DNA of 64,000 nucleotides from Streptomyces sp. 840.1 (GTDB lineage Bacteria > Actinomycetota > Actinomycetes > Streptomycetales > Streptomycetaceae): contig NZ_RJUU01000002.1 in NCBI RefSeq assembly GCF_003751445.1, positions 1,364,001 through 1,428,000 of the forward strand. The letters run 5' to 3'. The notes beneath the pieces are model-generated. The model was not told the origin of the DNA. It searched no databases and saw only the letters and a list, made by a program, of their open reading frames with translations. Shown in pieces: positions 25,116 through 34,900 of the stretch; the first letter of the stretch is position 1, and the number at the start of each line of letters is the position of its first letter. The translations under genes and the position numbers were made by a program.

Positions 25116-26270
25116 ATGACAGCCCGAGCCGCACACCCCGAACCACCGGAGCCACCCGAACCACCGAAGCCCCCCAAGCCGCAGCAGCCCCTCGATCCGC
25201 AGCAGCCACAGAAGTCGCGCACGTCGCATCAGCCACTACAGCCACAGCAGCCACCGGGACGGCCCGAGCCGCCCACCCCGTCCGAACGGCCGGAAGCGGT
25301 GTGCGTCATGGACCCCGCAGTGGCCGATTCCGTACTCCCCGCCGATCTGCGCGCACGCCTCTGCGAGCTCGTCCGCCTCGCCCCGCCCTCCACCTCCGAC
25401 GGACGCGATCCGGGGGCCGCACTGGGCGACGCGGAGATCCTGATCAGCGGCTGGGGCTGCCCCCGGCTGACCGCCGATGTCCTCGCGCGGGCGCCCCGGC
25501 TGCGCGTCGTCATCCATGCCGCGGGCACCGTCAAGTCCCTGGTCAGCGAGGCAGTGTGGGAGCGCGGCATCGTGGTGTCGTCGGCAGCCGACGCCAACGC
25601 GGGGCCCGTCGCCTCGTACACCGTCGCCCTCATCGCACTCGCGGCCCGCCGGACCCTGACGATGGCCGCCGGATACCCCCGTGTATGGCCCGCCACCGCC
25701 GACCGCTCAGGCGCCGACGGGATGACCGTGGGCATCGTCGGCGCCTCGCGCATCGGCCGGCGGGTGGTGGCCGAACTGGCCGGCTCCGGTGCGGGGTACG
25801 AGATCCTGCTGTACGACCCGTACATCACGGACGACGAGGCGCGCCGGCTCGGCGCGCGGCGGGCAGGGCTCGCCGAACTGTGCCGCCTGTCCCGGGTGGT
25901 GAGCGTGCACGCTCCGCTGCTGCCGGAGACGACGGGACTGCTCGACGCCGCCATGCTCGCTCTGCTGCCCGACGGGGGCGCTCTGATCAACACCGCCAGG
26001 GGGCCCGTCGTCGACACCGAAGCCCTCACCCGGGAGTGCGCGACCGGCCGCATCGAGGCCTACCTCGACGTGACCGATCCCGAACCGCTGCCGCCGGACC
26101 ACCCGCTGGCGGCCCTGCCCAACGTGCTGCTCACTCCGCACATCGCCGGCGCACAGGGCAGCGAGGTCCGACGGCTCGGACAGTACGCGGTCGAGGAGAC
26201 CGAGCGCTGGGTGGCGGGGAGGCCACTGCTCGGCGAGGTCACCCGCGAGGCGCTCCCGCGTCTGGCCTGA
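25116..26270 (+). CDS. D-isomer-specific 2-hydroxyacid dehydrogenase
   Basis: A 384-residue NAD-dependent dehydrogenase. The NAD-binding loop is VGIVGASRIGRRVVAEL, and the catalytic residues are seen as Arg in NTARGPVVD, Glu in DVTDPEPLPPDHPL and His in LTPHIAGAQGSE. Start: ATG 25116, preceded by AAGAGGA. Odd: residues about 5-60 are a Pro/Gln-rich tract (PEPPEPPEPPKPPKPQQP and more), absent from normal family members; the conserved part begins only around residue 60. It sits between the terminator of the thuA operon and the ABC genes, as commonly found in actinomycete sugar loci. Substrate unknown. Confidence 0.85.
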   Translation: MTARAAHPEPPEPPEPPKPPKPQQPLDPQQPQKSRTSHQPLQPQQPPGRPEPPTPSERPEAVCVMDPAVADSVLPADLRARLCELVRLAPPSTSDGRDPGAALGDAEILISGWGCPRLTADVLARAPRLRVVIHAAGTVKSLVSEAVWERGIVVSSAADANAGPVASYTVALIALAARRTLTMAAGYPRVWPATADRSGADGMTVGIVGASRIGRRVVAELAGSGAGYEILLYDPYITDDEARRLGARRAGLAELCRLSRVVSVHAPLLPETTGLLDAAMLALLPDGGALINTARGPVVDTEALTRECATGRIEAYLDVTDPEPLPPDHPLAALPNVLLTPHIAGAQGSEVRRLGQYAVEETERWVAGRPLLGEVTREALPRLA

Positions 26271-26296
26271 CCGCCCCGCGCGCCCGCCTCCCAGCC

Positions 26297-26358
26297 CCCA
26301 CGGACGTCACATCAGTGATCGCAGCACCCCACGGACGTCACATCGCTGATCGCACCAC
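26297..26358. repeat. Two tandem 31-bp repeats before the ABC operon
   Basis: Units 26297-26327 and 26328-26358 are identical at 28 of 31 positions; each begins CCCACGGACGTCACATC and contains TGATCGCA. Unit one holds TCAC-ATCA-GTGA, a small inverted repeat. They lie in the 150-nt gap in front of the permease gene, where no other promoter signal is clear. They may be paired regulator sites. Confidence 0.65.
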
Positions 26359-26422
26359 CCCGCACTGCCGGCCCCGGGAGGCGGCCGACGACGCCCGACT
26401 CTCGGTGAAAGGGCTTGATGTC

Positions 26423-27394
26423 ATGACAACGCTTGATCAGCCGGCCGCCCGCGCGGCCGAGGAGGACAGGCCGCCGGGGAGTCAGCGGCCGCGGCGCCCG
26501 CGCCCCCGACGCGACATGACCCTGTTCTGGTTCCTGGTCCCGGGCATCGTCGTCCTGCTGCTGTTCCACTACATACCGCTGCTGGGCAACGTCATCGCGT
26601 TCCAGGACTACCAGCCCTACATCGGCATCCTGCACAGCCCGTGGAACGGACTGAAGAACTTCGAGGTCCTCTTCAACGGCGACGAGCAGTTCGTCCGAGC
26701 GCTCGTCAACACGCTCGAACTGACCCTGATCCAGGTAGTTTTCGTCTTCCCCGTGCCGATCCTGCTGGCCCTGGCGCTGAACAGCCTGGTGAGCGAACGG
26801 GTCAAGAAGTGGGTGCAGAACGTCCTGTACCTGCCGCACTTCCTGTCCTGGGTGGTCGTGGTCGCCCTCTTCCAGCAGTTGCTGGGCAACGGCGGCATGC
26901 TCAACCTGTTCCTGCAGGCGCACGACATGGGCACCTGGAACATCATCGGGAACCCCGAGCTGTTCAAGACCCTGCTCACCTCCCAGGTCATCTGGAAGGA
27001 CACCGGCTGGGGCACGATCCTGTTCCTGGCCGCGCTCTCCCGCGTGGACAACGACCTCTACGAGGCGGCGGCCATGGACGGCGCGAGCCGGCTGCGGCAG
27101 ACCTGGCACGTCACCCTGCCCGCGTTGCGCGGACTGGTGATCCTGCTGCTCATCCTCCGCCTCGGTGACGCCCTGTCCGTCGGCTTCGAACAGATCCTGC
27201 TGCAGCAGTCGGGCGTCGGGCTGGAGAACAGCGAGGTCCTCGACACCTACGTCTACAACCACGGCCTCCTCGGCGGGGACTGGGGCGTCAGTGCCGCCGT
27301 CGGCCTCGTCAAAGGAGTCATCGGAGTCGCGCTCGTCCTGGGCGCCAACAAGATCGCCCACCTGTTCGGCGAGGAAGGAGTGTACAAGTCATGA
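26423..27394 (+). CDS. Carbohydrate ABC transporter permease, LplB type
   Basis: A 323-residue integral membrane permease of the LplB group. The basic cytoplasmic N-terminus (QRPRRPRPRRD) is followed by six hydrophobic segments. The EAA loop that contacts the ATPase is seen as YEAAAMDGASRLRQTWHVTLPAL near residues 215-240. LplB/LplC proteins import oligosaccharides with a lipoprotein; the ATPase is usually a shared MsiK-type protein made elsewhere, and none is here. It overlaps the next permease by 4 nt. The ATG 26423 has GAAAGG upstream. Confidence 0.9.
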   Translation: MTTLDQPAARAAEEDRPPGSQRPRRPRPRRDMTLFWFLVPGIVVLLLFHYIPLLGNVIAFQDYQPYIGILHSPWNGLKNFEVLFNGDEQFVRALVNTLELTLIQVVFVFPVPILLALALNSLVSERVKKWVQNVLYLPHFLSWVVVVALFQQLLGNGGMLNLFLQAHDMGTWNIIGNPELFKTLLTSQVIWKDTGWGTILFLAALSRVDNDLYEAAAMDGASRLRQTWHVTLPALRGLVILLLILRLGDALSVGFEQILLQQSGVGLENSEVLDTYVYNHGLLGGDWGVSAAVGLVKGVIGVALVLGANKIAHLFGEEGVYKS

Positions 27395-28332
27395 CAACGC
27401 TGTCACCCGCGCACCCGGTGCGCCGCAGGCCCCGAAGGTCCTACAGCGCCATCCCCGGGGAAACACCCGGATCCCCGCCGTGGCGCGCCCTCAAGTCACT
27501 GATCCTGCTGATCTGCGTGGTGCTGGTCCTGCTGCCGTTCCTCGCGATCATCTCGACCTCGCTCGCCGACACGGCCCAGGTCACCAAGGCGGGCGGCTAC
27601 GTCCTGTGGCCCGACCACCCCAGCTGGTCCGCCTACTCGGCGCTCCTCTCGGGCGGCCTGGTCTCCAAGGCCATGCTGGTCAGCGTCGGAGTCACCGTGG
27701 TCGGCACCGCGCTGAGCCTGGTCTGCTCCATCATGCTGGCGTACGGACTCAGCCGGCCCGGATCCTTCGGCCACCGGCCCGTCCTCATCATGCTGCTGAT
27801 GACCATGCTGTTCGCGCCGGGCGTCATCCCCAGCTACCTGATGGTCAAACAGCTGGGCCTGATCAACAGCTACTGGTCACTGATCCTGCCGACCATGATC
27901 AACGCGTTCAACGTGATCGTGCTGCGCTCCTTCTTCATGGGCATCCCCAAGGAGCTCCTGGACTCCGCGCGCATCGACGGCGCCTCCGAGATGACCATCC
28001 TCACCAGGATCGTGCTCCCGCTGTCCAAGGCCGCGGTCGCCGTCATCGGCCTGTTCTACGCGGTGACCTACTGGAACGCGTTCTTCAACGCGCTGCTCTA
28101 CATCAACGACGCGTCCAAGTGGCCCATGCAGCTCGTGCTGCGTACCTACGTGGTCAACAACGCGGCGCTCAGCGGCGGTCAGGTGGACGTCGCGGCCGGG
28201 GTTCCACTGCCGCCCGCCCAGTCCCTCCAGGCGGCGATCCTCGTGCTGTCGATCGTGCCCATCGTGATCGTCTACCCCTTCCTCCAACGCCACATGAACA
28301 AGGGCGTGATGGTCGGAGCGGTGAAGGGATAA
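27391..28332 (+). CDS. Carbohydrate ABC transporter permease, LplC type
   Basis: A 313-residue second permease, translated from an ATG that overlaps the first permease's stop (ATGA). Six hydrophobic segments; the EAA motif is LDSARIDGASEMTILTRIVLPLS (about residues 190-212). The N-terminus is basic (RRRPRRSYS). With the first permease and the lipoprotein it forms an importer that lacks its own ATPase gene. The substrate is probably an oligosaccharide of the polymers cut by the secreted enzymes of this locus (inference). Confidence 0.9.
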   Translation: MTTLSPAHPVRRRPRRSYSAIPGETPGSPPWRALKSLILLICVVLVLLPFLAIISTSLADTAQVTKAGGYVLWPDHPSWSAYSALLSGGLVSKAMLVSVGVTVVGTALSLVCSIMLAYGLSRPGSFGHRPVLIMLLMTMLFAPGVIPSYLMVKQLGLINSYWSLILPTMINAFNVIVLRSFFMGIPKELLDSARIDGASEMTILTRIVLPLSKAAVAVIGLFYAVTYWNAFFNALLYINDASKWPMQLVLRTYVVNNAALSGGQVDVAAGVPLPPAQSLQAAILVLSIVPIVIVYPFLQRHMNKGVMVGAVKG

Positions 28333-28344
28333 GGGACAACTGCC

Positions 28345-29973
28345 ATGAACTCACCACTCAGCCGCCGCGGCTTCCTCGCCTCGGCCGCCGGCGTCACGGC
28401 CGGCCTGGCGCTCGCCGGCTGCGGGGACTACCGCCCCGTATCGACCAAGGCGGCCAACGCCAAGGTCCCGCTGCCCGCCTACATCCCGTACAACGGCGTC
28501 CCGACATCCATGCCGGCCACCGCCGCCGGTGTCGCGCCCGGCTACCTCAACTTCCCGGCCAAACCGGTGAAGTCGCTGCCGGGCGGCCCGCCCGCCAAGG
28601 GCCCGGCCATCGACATCATGACGCTGATCTTCAATCCTGTGCCGCCGCCGGCCACGGACAACGTCATGTGGCAGGCGCTGAACAGAAGCGTCGGCTGCGA
28701 TCTCAACTTCCAGATCTCGCCGGTCACCGACTACCCGAACAAGTTCGCCGTGACCGTCGCGGGCGGTGACCTGCCCGACACCATGCTGATGCTGCCGCCG
28801 AGCCAGAACTCAGCCGCTACGCCCGGCATGCTGGACGCGCTCTTCCAGGACCTCACCGAGCACCTGTCCGGCGACAGCATCCGCGACTATCCCTACCTCG
28901 CGAACATCCCGTCCCCCTCCTGGGCGCCCTGCGTGCTCAACGGCGGCATCTACGCGATCCCCATGCCCCGCCCGCTCTCCGGCGGCCCGGTCTACACCCG
29001 CCTCGACCTGATCCGCGAGCGCGACCTCGACCCGGACCCGAAGAGCTGGCAGGAGTTCTTCCAGCTGTGCAAGGACGTCACCGACCACAAGCACAGCCAG
29101 TACGCCATGGGCGACCCCATCACCGCCTTCGACACCGTGATGCAGATGCTCGGGGGCCCCAACAAGTGGCGTGAGAAGGACGGCAGGTTCACCTGGTGGT
29201 TCGAGACCGAGGAGGCCGGGCAGACGCTCGACGCGGTCCGCCGGATGACCAGGGCCGGGGTGATGCACCCGGACGCCTACAGCGTCACCGGCAAGGTCAA
29301 GGACTGGTTCGGCACCGGACAGACCGTCCTCAACCCCGACGGGCCAGTGGCCTGGAACGACTACTACACCATGTACGCCCCGACCAAGAAGGACTTCGAG
29401 CTCGGCTACATGCTCGCGCCGGGCTGGGACGGCGGTGACGGGGTCCAATGGCAGGGCCAGTCCTACTACGGCATGCTCATCATCAAGAAGGCGCCCAAGG
29501 ACCGGATCAAGCAGATCCTGCGCGCGATGAACGCGCTGGCCTCGCCGTTCGGCACCGACGGATACCTGCTGCGCAAGTACGGCGTCCCCGGCGCGGACCA
29601 CACCCTCAAGGGCACCGACCCGATCCTCACCCCGAAGGGCCAGGCCGAGGTCGCCCTGCCCACCATCTTCGCCACGGACGCGCCGTTCTCGCTCTACTAC
29701 CCGTCCAGGCCGGAGATCGTAAAGACGCAGTACGCGTTCCAGAAGGAAGCGGTCGAACGGCTCGTCGCCAACCCCACCGAGGACCTCTACTCGCCGACCA
29801 ACGCCAAGGTGTCCGCGCTGCTCCAGAAGACGCTGGACGACACCCGCAAGGGCATCATGCAGGGCCGCGTCCCCCTCAAGGAGTGGGACGAGGCGATGCG
29901 GAACTGGCGCAAGCAGGCCGGCGACCGGATCCGCGCCGAGTACGAACAGGCATGGGAGAGCCGCCAGTCATGA
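28345..29973 (+). CDS. Tat-type extracellular solute-binding lipoprotein
   Basis: A 542-residue substrate-binding lipoprotein of the LplA type. The N-terminus has a twin-arginine motif SRRGFL (6-11), a short hydrophobic core and the lipobox LAGC with Cys26 as the lipid anchor, so it is exported folded and tethered outside the membrane. The mature part resembles large oligosaccharide-binding proteins (PDTMLMLPPSQN, SWQEFFQLC, a LWYP-like YYPSRPEIV segment). It is 12 nt after the second permease and overlaps the DUF2264 gene by 4 nt. It is the recognition subunit of the importer. Confidence 0.9.
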   Translation: MNSPLSRRGFLASAAGVTAGLALAGCGDYRPVSTKAANAKVPLPAYIPYNGVPTSMPATAAGVAPGYLNFPAKPVKSLPGGPPAKGPAIDIMTLIFNPVPPPATDNVMWQALNRSVGCDLNFQISPVTDYPNKFAVTVAGGDLPDTMLMLPPSQNSAATPGMLDALFQDLTEHLSGDSIRDYPYLANIPSPSWAPCVLNGGIYAIPMPRPLSGGPVYTRLDLIRERDLDPDPKSWQEFFQLCKDVTDHKHSQYAMGDPITAFDTVMQMLGGPNKWREKDGRFTWWFETEEAGQTLDAVRRMTRAGVMHPDAYSVTGKVKDWFGTGQTVLNPDGPVAWNDYYTMYAPTKKDFELGYMLAPGWDGGDGVQWQGQSYYGMLIIKKAPKDRIKQILRAMNALASPFGTDGYLLRKYGVPGADHTLKGTDPILTPKGQAEVALPTIFATDAPFSLYYPSRPEIVKTQYAFQKEAVERLVANPTEDLYSPTNAKVSALLQKTLDDTRKGIMQGRVPLKEWDEAMRNWRKQAGDRIRAEYEQAWESRQS

Positions 29974-31976
29974 ACCGCACCCCCACCGAGGACCGTGCCC
30001 ACTGGGAGCGGACAGCGGACCGGATGCTGCTCGCGGTCCGGCCGTACGCCACCGACCAGCACGCCCTGATCCACCTGCCCGGCGTCCCAAGCCACAACGG
30101 CGCGCACAGCGACGGACTCGAGGGCTTCGCCCGCACCTTCCTGCTGGCCGGGTTCCGGCTGGCGGGAGCGGGCGGAGCCGATCCGCACGACCTCGCCGGC
30201 TGGTACGCCGCAGGCCTGTCCACCGGCACCGACCCCGCGAGCCCGGAGCGCTGGCCGACCTTCGCCGAACGCGGCCAGGCGAAGGTCGAGGCGGCGTCGA
30301 TCGTGATCGCGCTGCACGAGACCCGGCCGTGGATCTGGGACCGCCTCGGGGACCGGGTCAGACAGCGCGTCCTGGAGTGGCTGGCGCCCATGGTCGGTGA
30401 CCCGATGCCGGGCAACAACTGGATCTGGTTCCAGGGCGTCACCGAGGCGTTCGCCCGCACGGCCGGCGGGCAGTGGCGCCAGCAGGACCTCGACCGCGTC
30501 ATCGCCCTCACCGACGGCTGGTACGCCGGGGACGGCTGGTACTCGGACGGGCTCACCGGCGCCGCCCACCGCAACTTCGACCACTACAACGGCTGGGCCA
30601 TGCACCTGTACCCGCTGTGGTTCTGCCGCATCCTCGGCGACGCGGCGCCCGACGGGCTCCTCGACCGCTACCGGGCCAGGCTGCGCCGCTTCCTGGCGGA
30701 CCAGCGCCTGCTGACCGGTGCCAACGGCTCGCCGCTCGTCCAGGGCCGCTCCCTCACCTACCGGCACGCCGCGCTCGCCCCGCTGTGGACCGGCGCCCTG
30801 TTCGACGCCACACCGCTGGCACCGGGGGAGACCCGGGCGCTCGCGAGCCGGACGCTGGACCACTTCACCGGTCACGGCGCCACCGACGAGCGGGGCCTGC
30901 TGACGCTCGGCTGGCACCGGCCCTTCCGGGGCATCCTGCAGGGGTACTCGGGCCCCGCGTCCCCCTACTGGGCGAGCAAGGGGTTCATCGGCCTCGCCCT
31001 GCCGCCCGGCCACCCCGTGTGGACCGAGGAGGCGACCGCGCTGCCCGTCGAACGGGGTGACTTCACACGCACCCTGACCGCGCCCGGCTGGCTCGTCTCG
31101 GGCACCGCCGCCGACGGTGTCGTCCGGGTCGTCAACCACGGCGGTGACCACGCGGACCCGGCCCGCCCGCATGCCGACGACCCCGCCTACGCCCGCTTCG
31201 CCTACTCGACGCACACCGCCCCGGAGACCCCCGGCGACCCCACGGTGCCCGGCGGCAGCGCGGACGCCGACCCGCTCGACAACGCGGTCGTCCTGCTGGA
31301 CGCGGCCGGACGCGCCTCGCACCGGCGCCCCGCCACCCGCATCTCGGTCGAGGGCGCCACGGCCGTCTCCCGCTCCCGCGCCCACTGGCCCGAGGACGCC
31401 ACCTGGGACGTCTTCGGCGGACCCGACACCCCCTACGTCCTGGGCCCCTGGATCACCACGGGGTCGGCCCTGCGGGGCTCCGTCGAGGTGCGCGCCGTAC
31501 GCGTCGACGGCTGCGCCGGGGACCGCGCGCGAGGGGGCGGCGAGGCGGCCGGGCACCGGCTGCGGGTCGGCGGCTGGGCGCTGGCCGTCGATCGCCGCTC
31601 CGCCGCCGGTTCCGCGACCGCGCGGGGAGCCGGGGCCCGGGTCGAGGGAGCCGGGGGGCTGGTCTCCGTCGTCATCGGGACGCACGGGCTGCCCCGCGCG
31701 GCAACGGTGGCCGGGTCCGGCAGCAACGCCCTCGGCGCCTCCTCCGCCACCCCGGTCGTGGCCACCGAGGGACCCGTCGCCCACGGCACGATCCACGTCG
31801 CCCTCATCCACCTGGGCGGCGAGGGACCTGGCGCCCTGCCCCAGGTGGCCACCCGCGCCGAGGGCGAGACCCTGCTCGCCGACGTGACCTGGCCCGACGG
31901 CGCGCACGACACCATCCGGCTGCCGGCCCCCGACGACTCCGCGTACGCCCCCTGGAAGGACCAGTTCCGTGCATGA
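29970..31976 (+). CDS. DUF2264 protein, probable glycan-active enzyme
   Basis: A 668-residue protein of the DUF2264 family. The N-terminal half is helical and Trp/His-rich (LPGVPSHNGAHSDGLEGFART, then NNWIWFQGVTEAFAR and DGWYSDGLTGAAHRNFDHYNGWAMH), fitting an alpha/alpha toroid; the C-terminal half is a beta-rich domain. No signal peptide, so cytoplasmic. The enzymatic role is unknown, but members sit in sugar loci such as this. Its ATG overlaps the lipoprotein stop, and its end overlaps the second GH38 gene by 8 nt. A Gly/Ala/Arg-rich stretch (about residues 515-565) looks like a loose insertion. Confidence 0.8.
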   Translation: MNRTPTEDRAHWERTADRMLLAVRPYATDQHALIHLPGVPSHNGAHSDGLEGFARTFLLAGFRLAGAGGADPHDLAGWYAAGLSTGTDPASPERWPTFAERGQAKVEAASIVIALHETRPWIWDRLGDRVRQRVLEWLAPMVGDPMPGNNWIWFQGVTEAFARTAGGQWRQQDLDRVIALTDGWYAGDGWYSDGLTGAAHRNFDHYNGWAMHLYPLWFCRILGDAAPDGLLDRYRARLRRFLADQRLLTGANGSPLVQGRSLTYRHAALAPLWTGALFDATPLAPGETRALASRTLDHFTGHGATDERGLLTLGWHRPFRGILQGYSGPASPYWASKGFIGLALPPGHPVWTEEATALPVERGDFTRTLTAPGWLVSGTAADGVVRVVNHGGDHADPARPHADDPAYARFAYSTHTAPETPGDPTVPGGSADADPLDNAVVLLDAAGRASHRRPATRISVEGATAVSRSRAHWPEDATWDVFGGPDTPYVLGPWITTGSALRGSVEVRAVRVDGCAGDRARGGGEAAGHRLRVGGWALAVDRRSAAGSATARGAGARVEGAGGLVSVVIGTHGLPRAATVAGSGSNALGASSATPVVATEGPVAHGTIHVALIHLGGEGPGALPQVATRAEGETLLADVTWPDGAHDTIRLPAPDDSAYAPWKDQFRA

Positions 31977-34900
31977 CGACCGCCGGATCATCGAGGACCG
32001 GATCCGCAAGCTGCTCGACCGGGTCGTCCGGCCCGCCGTCTACAGCGCCGTACACCCCCTCGCCCTGAGCGCCTGGCGCGTCGAGGGCGAACCCGTCCCC
32101 GTCACCGAGGCGCTGAGCGCCGACTACGAGCCCTTCACGCTCGGCGACGCCTGGGGCAGCCCCTGGCAGACGACCTGGATGCGGGCCCGCACCGAGATTC
32201 CCGAGGGCTGGTCCGGGCGTCGCGTGGAGGCCGTCTTCGACCTCGGCTTCGACCTGTCCAAGGGGCCCGGCGGCCAGGCCGAGGGCCTGGTCCACGACGA
32301 CCGGGGCGCGCCGCTCCAGGGCCTGCACCCGTACAACCGCAGCGTGCTCCTCGACGGATCGGCCACCGCGGGCGCCACCGTCGATCTGCTGATCGAGCTG
32401 GCCGCCAACCCGCCGATCGTCGGCAGCGCCGGCCTGCACCTGCACCACGGCTCCCTGGAGACCGCAGGGGACGCGCCCCTCTACCGCCTCAGGCAGGCCG
32501 AGATCGCGGTGCGCGAGGAAGACGTGTGGCACCTCGTCCACGACATCGAGGTGCTCGACGAGCTGATGCACGAGCTGCCGCTCAGCTCCACCCGGCGCCA
32601 CGAGATCCGCTACGCGCTGCGCCGCGCCGCCGACGCCGTCGACCCGGCCGATGTCGCCGCGACGGCCGCGCGCGCCAGGGCACTCCTGGCCGACGTGCTG
32701 TCCCGGCCCGCGCACGCCTCCGCGCACACCCTCTCCGCCGTCGGACACGCGCACATCGACTCGGCCTGGCTGTGGCCGGTGCGCGAGACCGTGCGCAAAT
32801 GCGCGCGGACCTTCACCAACATGACCACCCTCGCCCAGGAGTACCCCGAGCTGGTCTTCGCCTGCTCCTCCGCCCAGCAGTACGCGTGGATGAAGCAGCA
32901 GCGCCCCGACGTCTACGCCCGGATGAAGAAGGCCGCAGCCGACGGCAACTGGGTCCCGGTCGGCGGCATGTGGGTCGAGGCGGACGGCAACCTGCCCGGC
33001 GGCGAGGCGCTCGCGCGCCAACTCGTCTACGGGCGCCGATTCTTCGCCGAGGAGTTCGGCGTCGAGCAGCCCGGTATCTGGCTGCCCGACTCGTTCGGCT
33101 ACACCGCCGCCTACCCCCAGCTCGCCGGACTGGCGGGCGCCGAGTGGTTCCTCACCCAGAAGCTCTCCTGGAACGAGACGAACCAGCTGCCCCACCACAC
33201 CTTCGAATGGGAGGGCATCGACGGCTCGCGCATCTTCACCCACTGCCCGCCCGTCGACAGCTACAACGCCTCCCTGACGGCCAGTGAGAACGCCCATGCC
33301 GAGGGCAACTTCAACGACAAGGGCGCGGCCACCCGCTCCCTCGTCCCGTTCGGCTACGGGGACGGCGGCGGCGGGCCCAGCCGCTCGATGCTGGAGAAGG
33401 CGCGCCGCCTGCGCGACCTCGAAGGCTCACCGAAGGTCGTGGTCGAGTCGCCCGACGCCTTCTTCGAGGCGGCGCGCGCCGAACGCGAGGGCGCGCGCCT
33501 GCCCGTCTGGCGCGGCGAGTTGTACCTGGAGAACCATCGCGGCACCTACACCAGCCAGGCCCGTACCAAACGGGGCAACCGGCGCAGCGAGGCGCTGTTG
33601 CGCGAGGCCGAGCTGTGGGCGGCCACGGCCGGGGTGCGGTCCGGCGCGCCCTACCCGTACGAGCGGCTCGAATCGCTGTGGCAGCGGGTCCTGCTCAACC
33701 AGTTCCACGACATCCTGCCGGGCTCGTCCATCGCCTGGGTGCACCGGCAGGCCGAGCGGGAGTACGGCGAGATCCACGCCGAGCTGGAGGCGCTGATCGC
33801 CGACGCGGCTGCCCGGCTGCCCGGCGCACCCGCGCTGCTGAACGCCGGGCCGTACGCCCGCCGCGAGGTCGCCGTCCTCACGGGCGACCAGGGATTCGCG
33901 GGGGCGCAGCGTCTGGCGGACGGGCGTACCGCGGTCCTCGCGGAGACGGGCCCGCTGGCCTCCGGCGGCGCGGTCGACGTCCGGGAGCCCGTCACGGCAC
34001 GCGCGCAGGACGGCGGGTTCGCCCTCGGCAACGGGGTGCTGAGCGTCGTCGTGGACCGGCGCGGCCTGGTCACCTCGGTGTACGACCACGAGGCGCGGCG
34101 GGAGGCGATCGCCCCCGGCAGCGCCGGCAATCTCCTGCAGCTCCACCCCGACGACCCGAACCTGTGGTCGGCGTGGAACATCGACTCGTACTACCGCGAC
34201 GTCGTCCACGACCTCGACACCTGCGAGTCCGTGACCCTGGTGGACGAGGGCCCGCTCCTCGCCTCGGTGCGCGTCGAGCGCCTCCACGGCCACTCGCGGT
34301 TCGTCCAGCACATCGAACTCGCCGCCGAGAGCCGCCGGGTGACCGTACGCAACGACATCGACTGGCAGGAGCGCGACACGGTACTGAAGGCGGCCTGGCC
34401 GCTCGACGTGCACGCGGAACGCGAGAGCGCGGAGATCCAGTTCGGCCATGTGCAGCGGCCCACCCACGAGAACACCAGCTGGGACGCGGCCCGCTTCGAA
34501 CTCTGGGCGCACCGCTGGGTGCACGTGGGCGAACGGCACTGGGGCGCCGCACTGCTGACCGACTCCACCTACGGTCACGACGTGCGCCGCGACACCCGCG
34601 AGGACGGCGGGACCACCACGACGCTGCGGCTCTCCCTGCTGCGCTCCCCGCACAGCCCCGATCCGCGGGCCGACCGGGGAGCCCATGGCTTCAGCTACGC
34701 GCTGCTCGCCGGCGCCGGGATCGAGGAGGCCGTCGCGGGCGGCTACGCGATGAACCTGCCGCTGCGGGCGGCCGCGGCCGAGGCGGCCGCCCTGGTCACG
34801 CTCGACACCACCGATGTGGTGGTGGAGTCGGTCAAGCTCGCCGACGACCGGAGCGGTGACGTCGTGGTCCGGCTGTACGAGGCGTGCGGGGGAGCGGTCG

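Noticed and set aside
22329..25229. A 966-residue minus-strand open frame
   Set aside because: It is antisense to the GH38 gene, which has all catalytic motifs.
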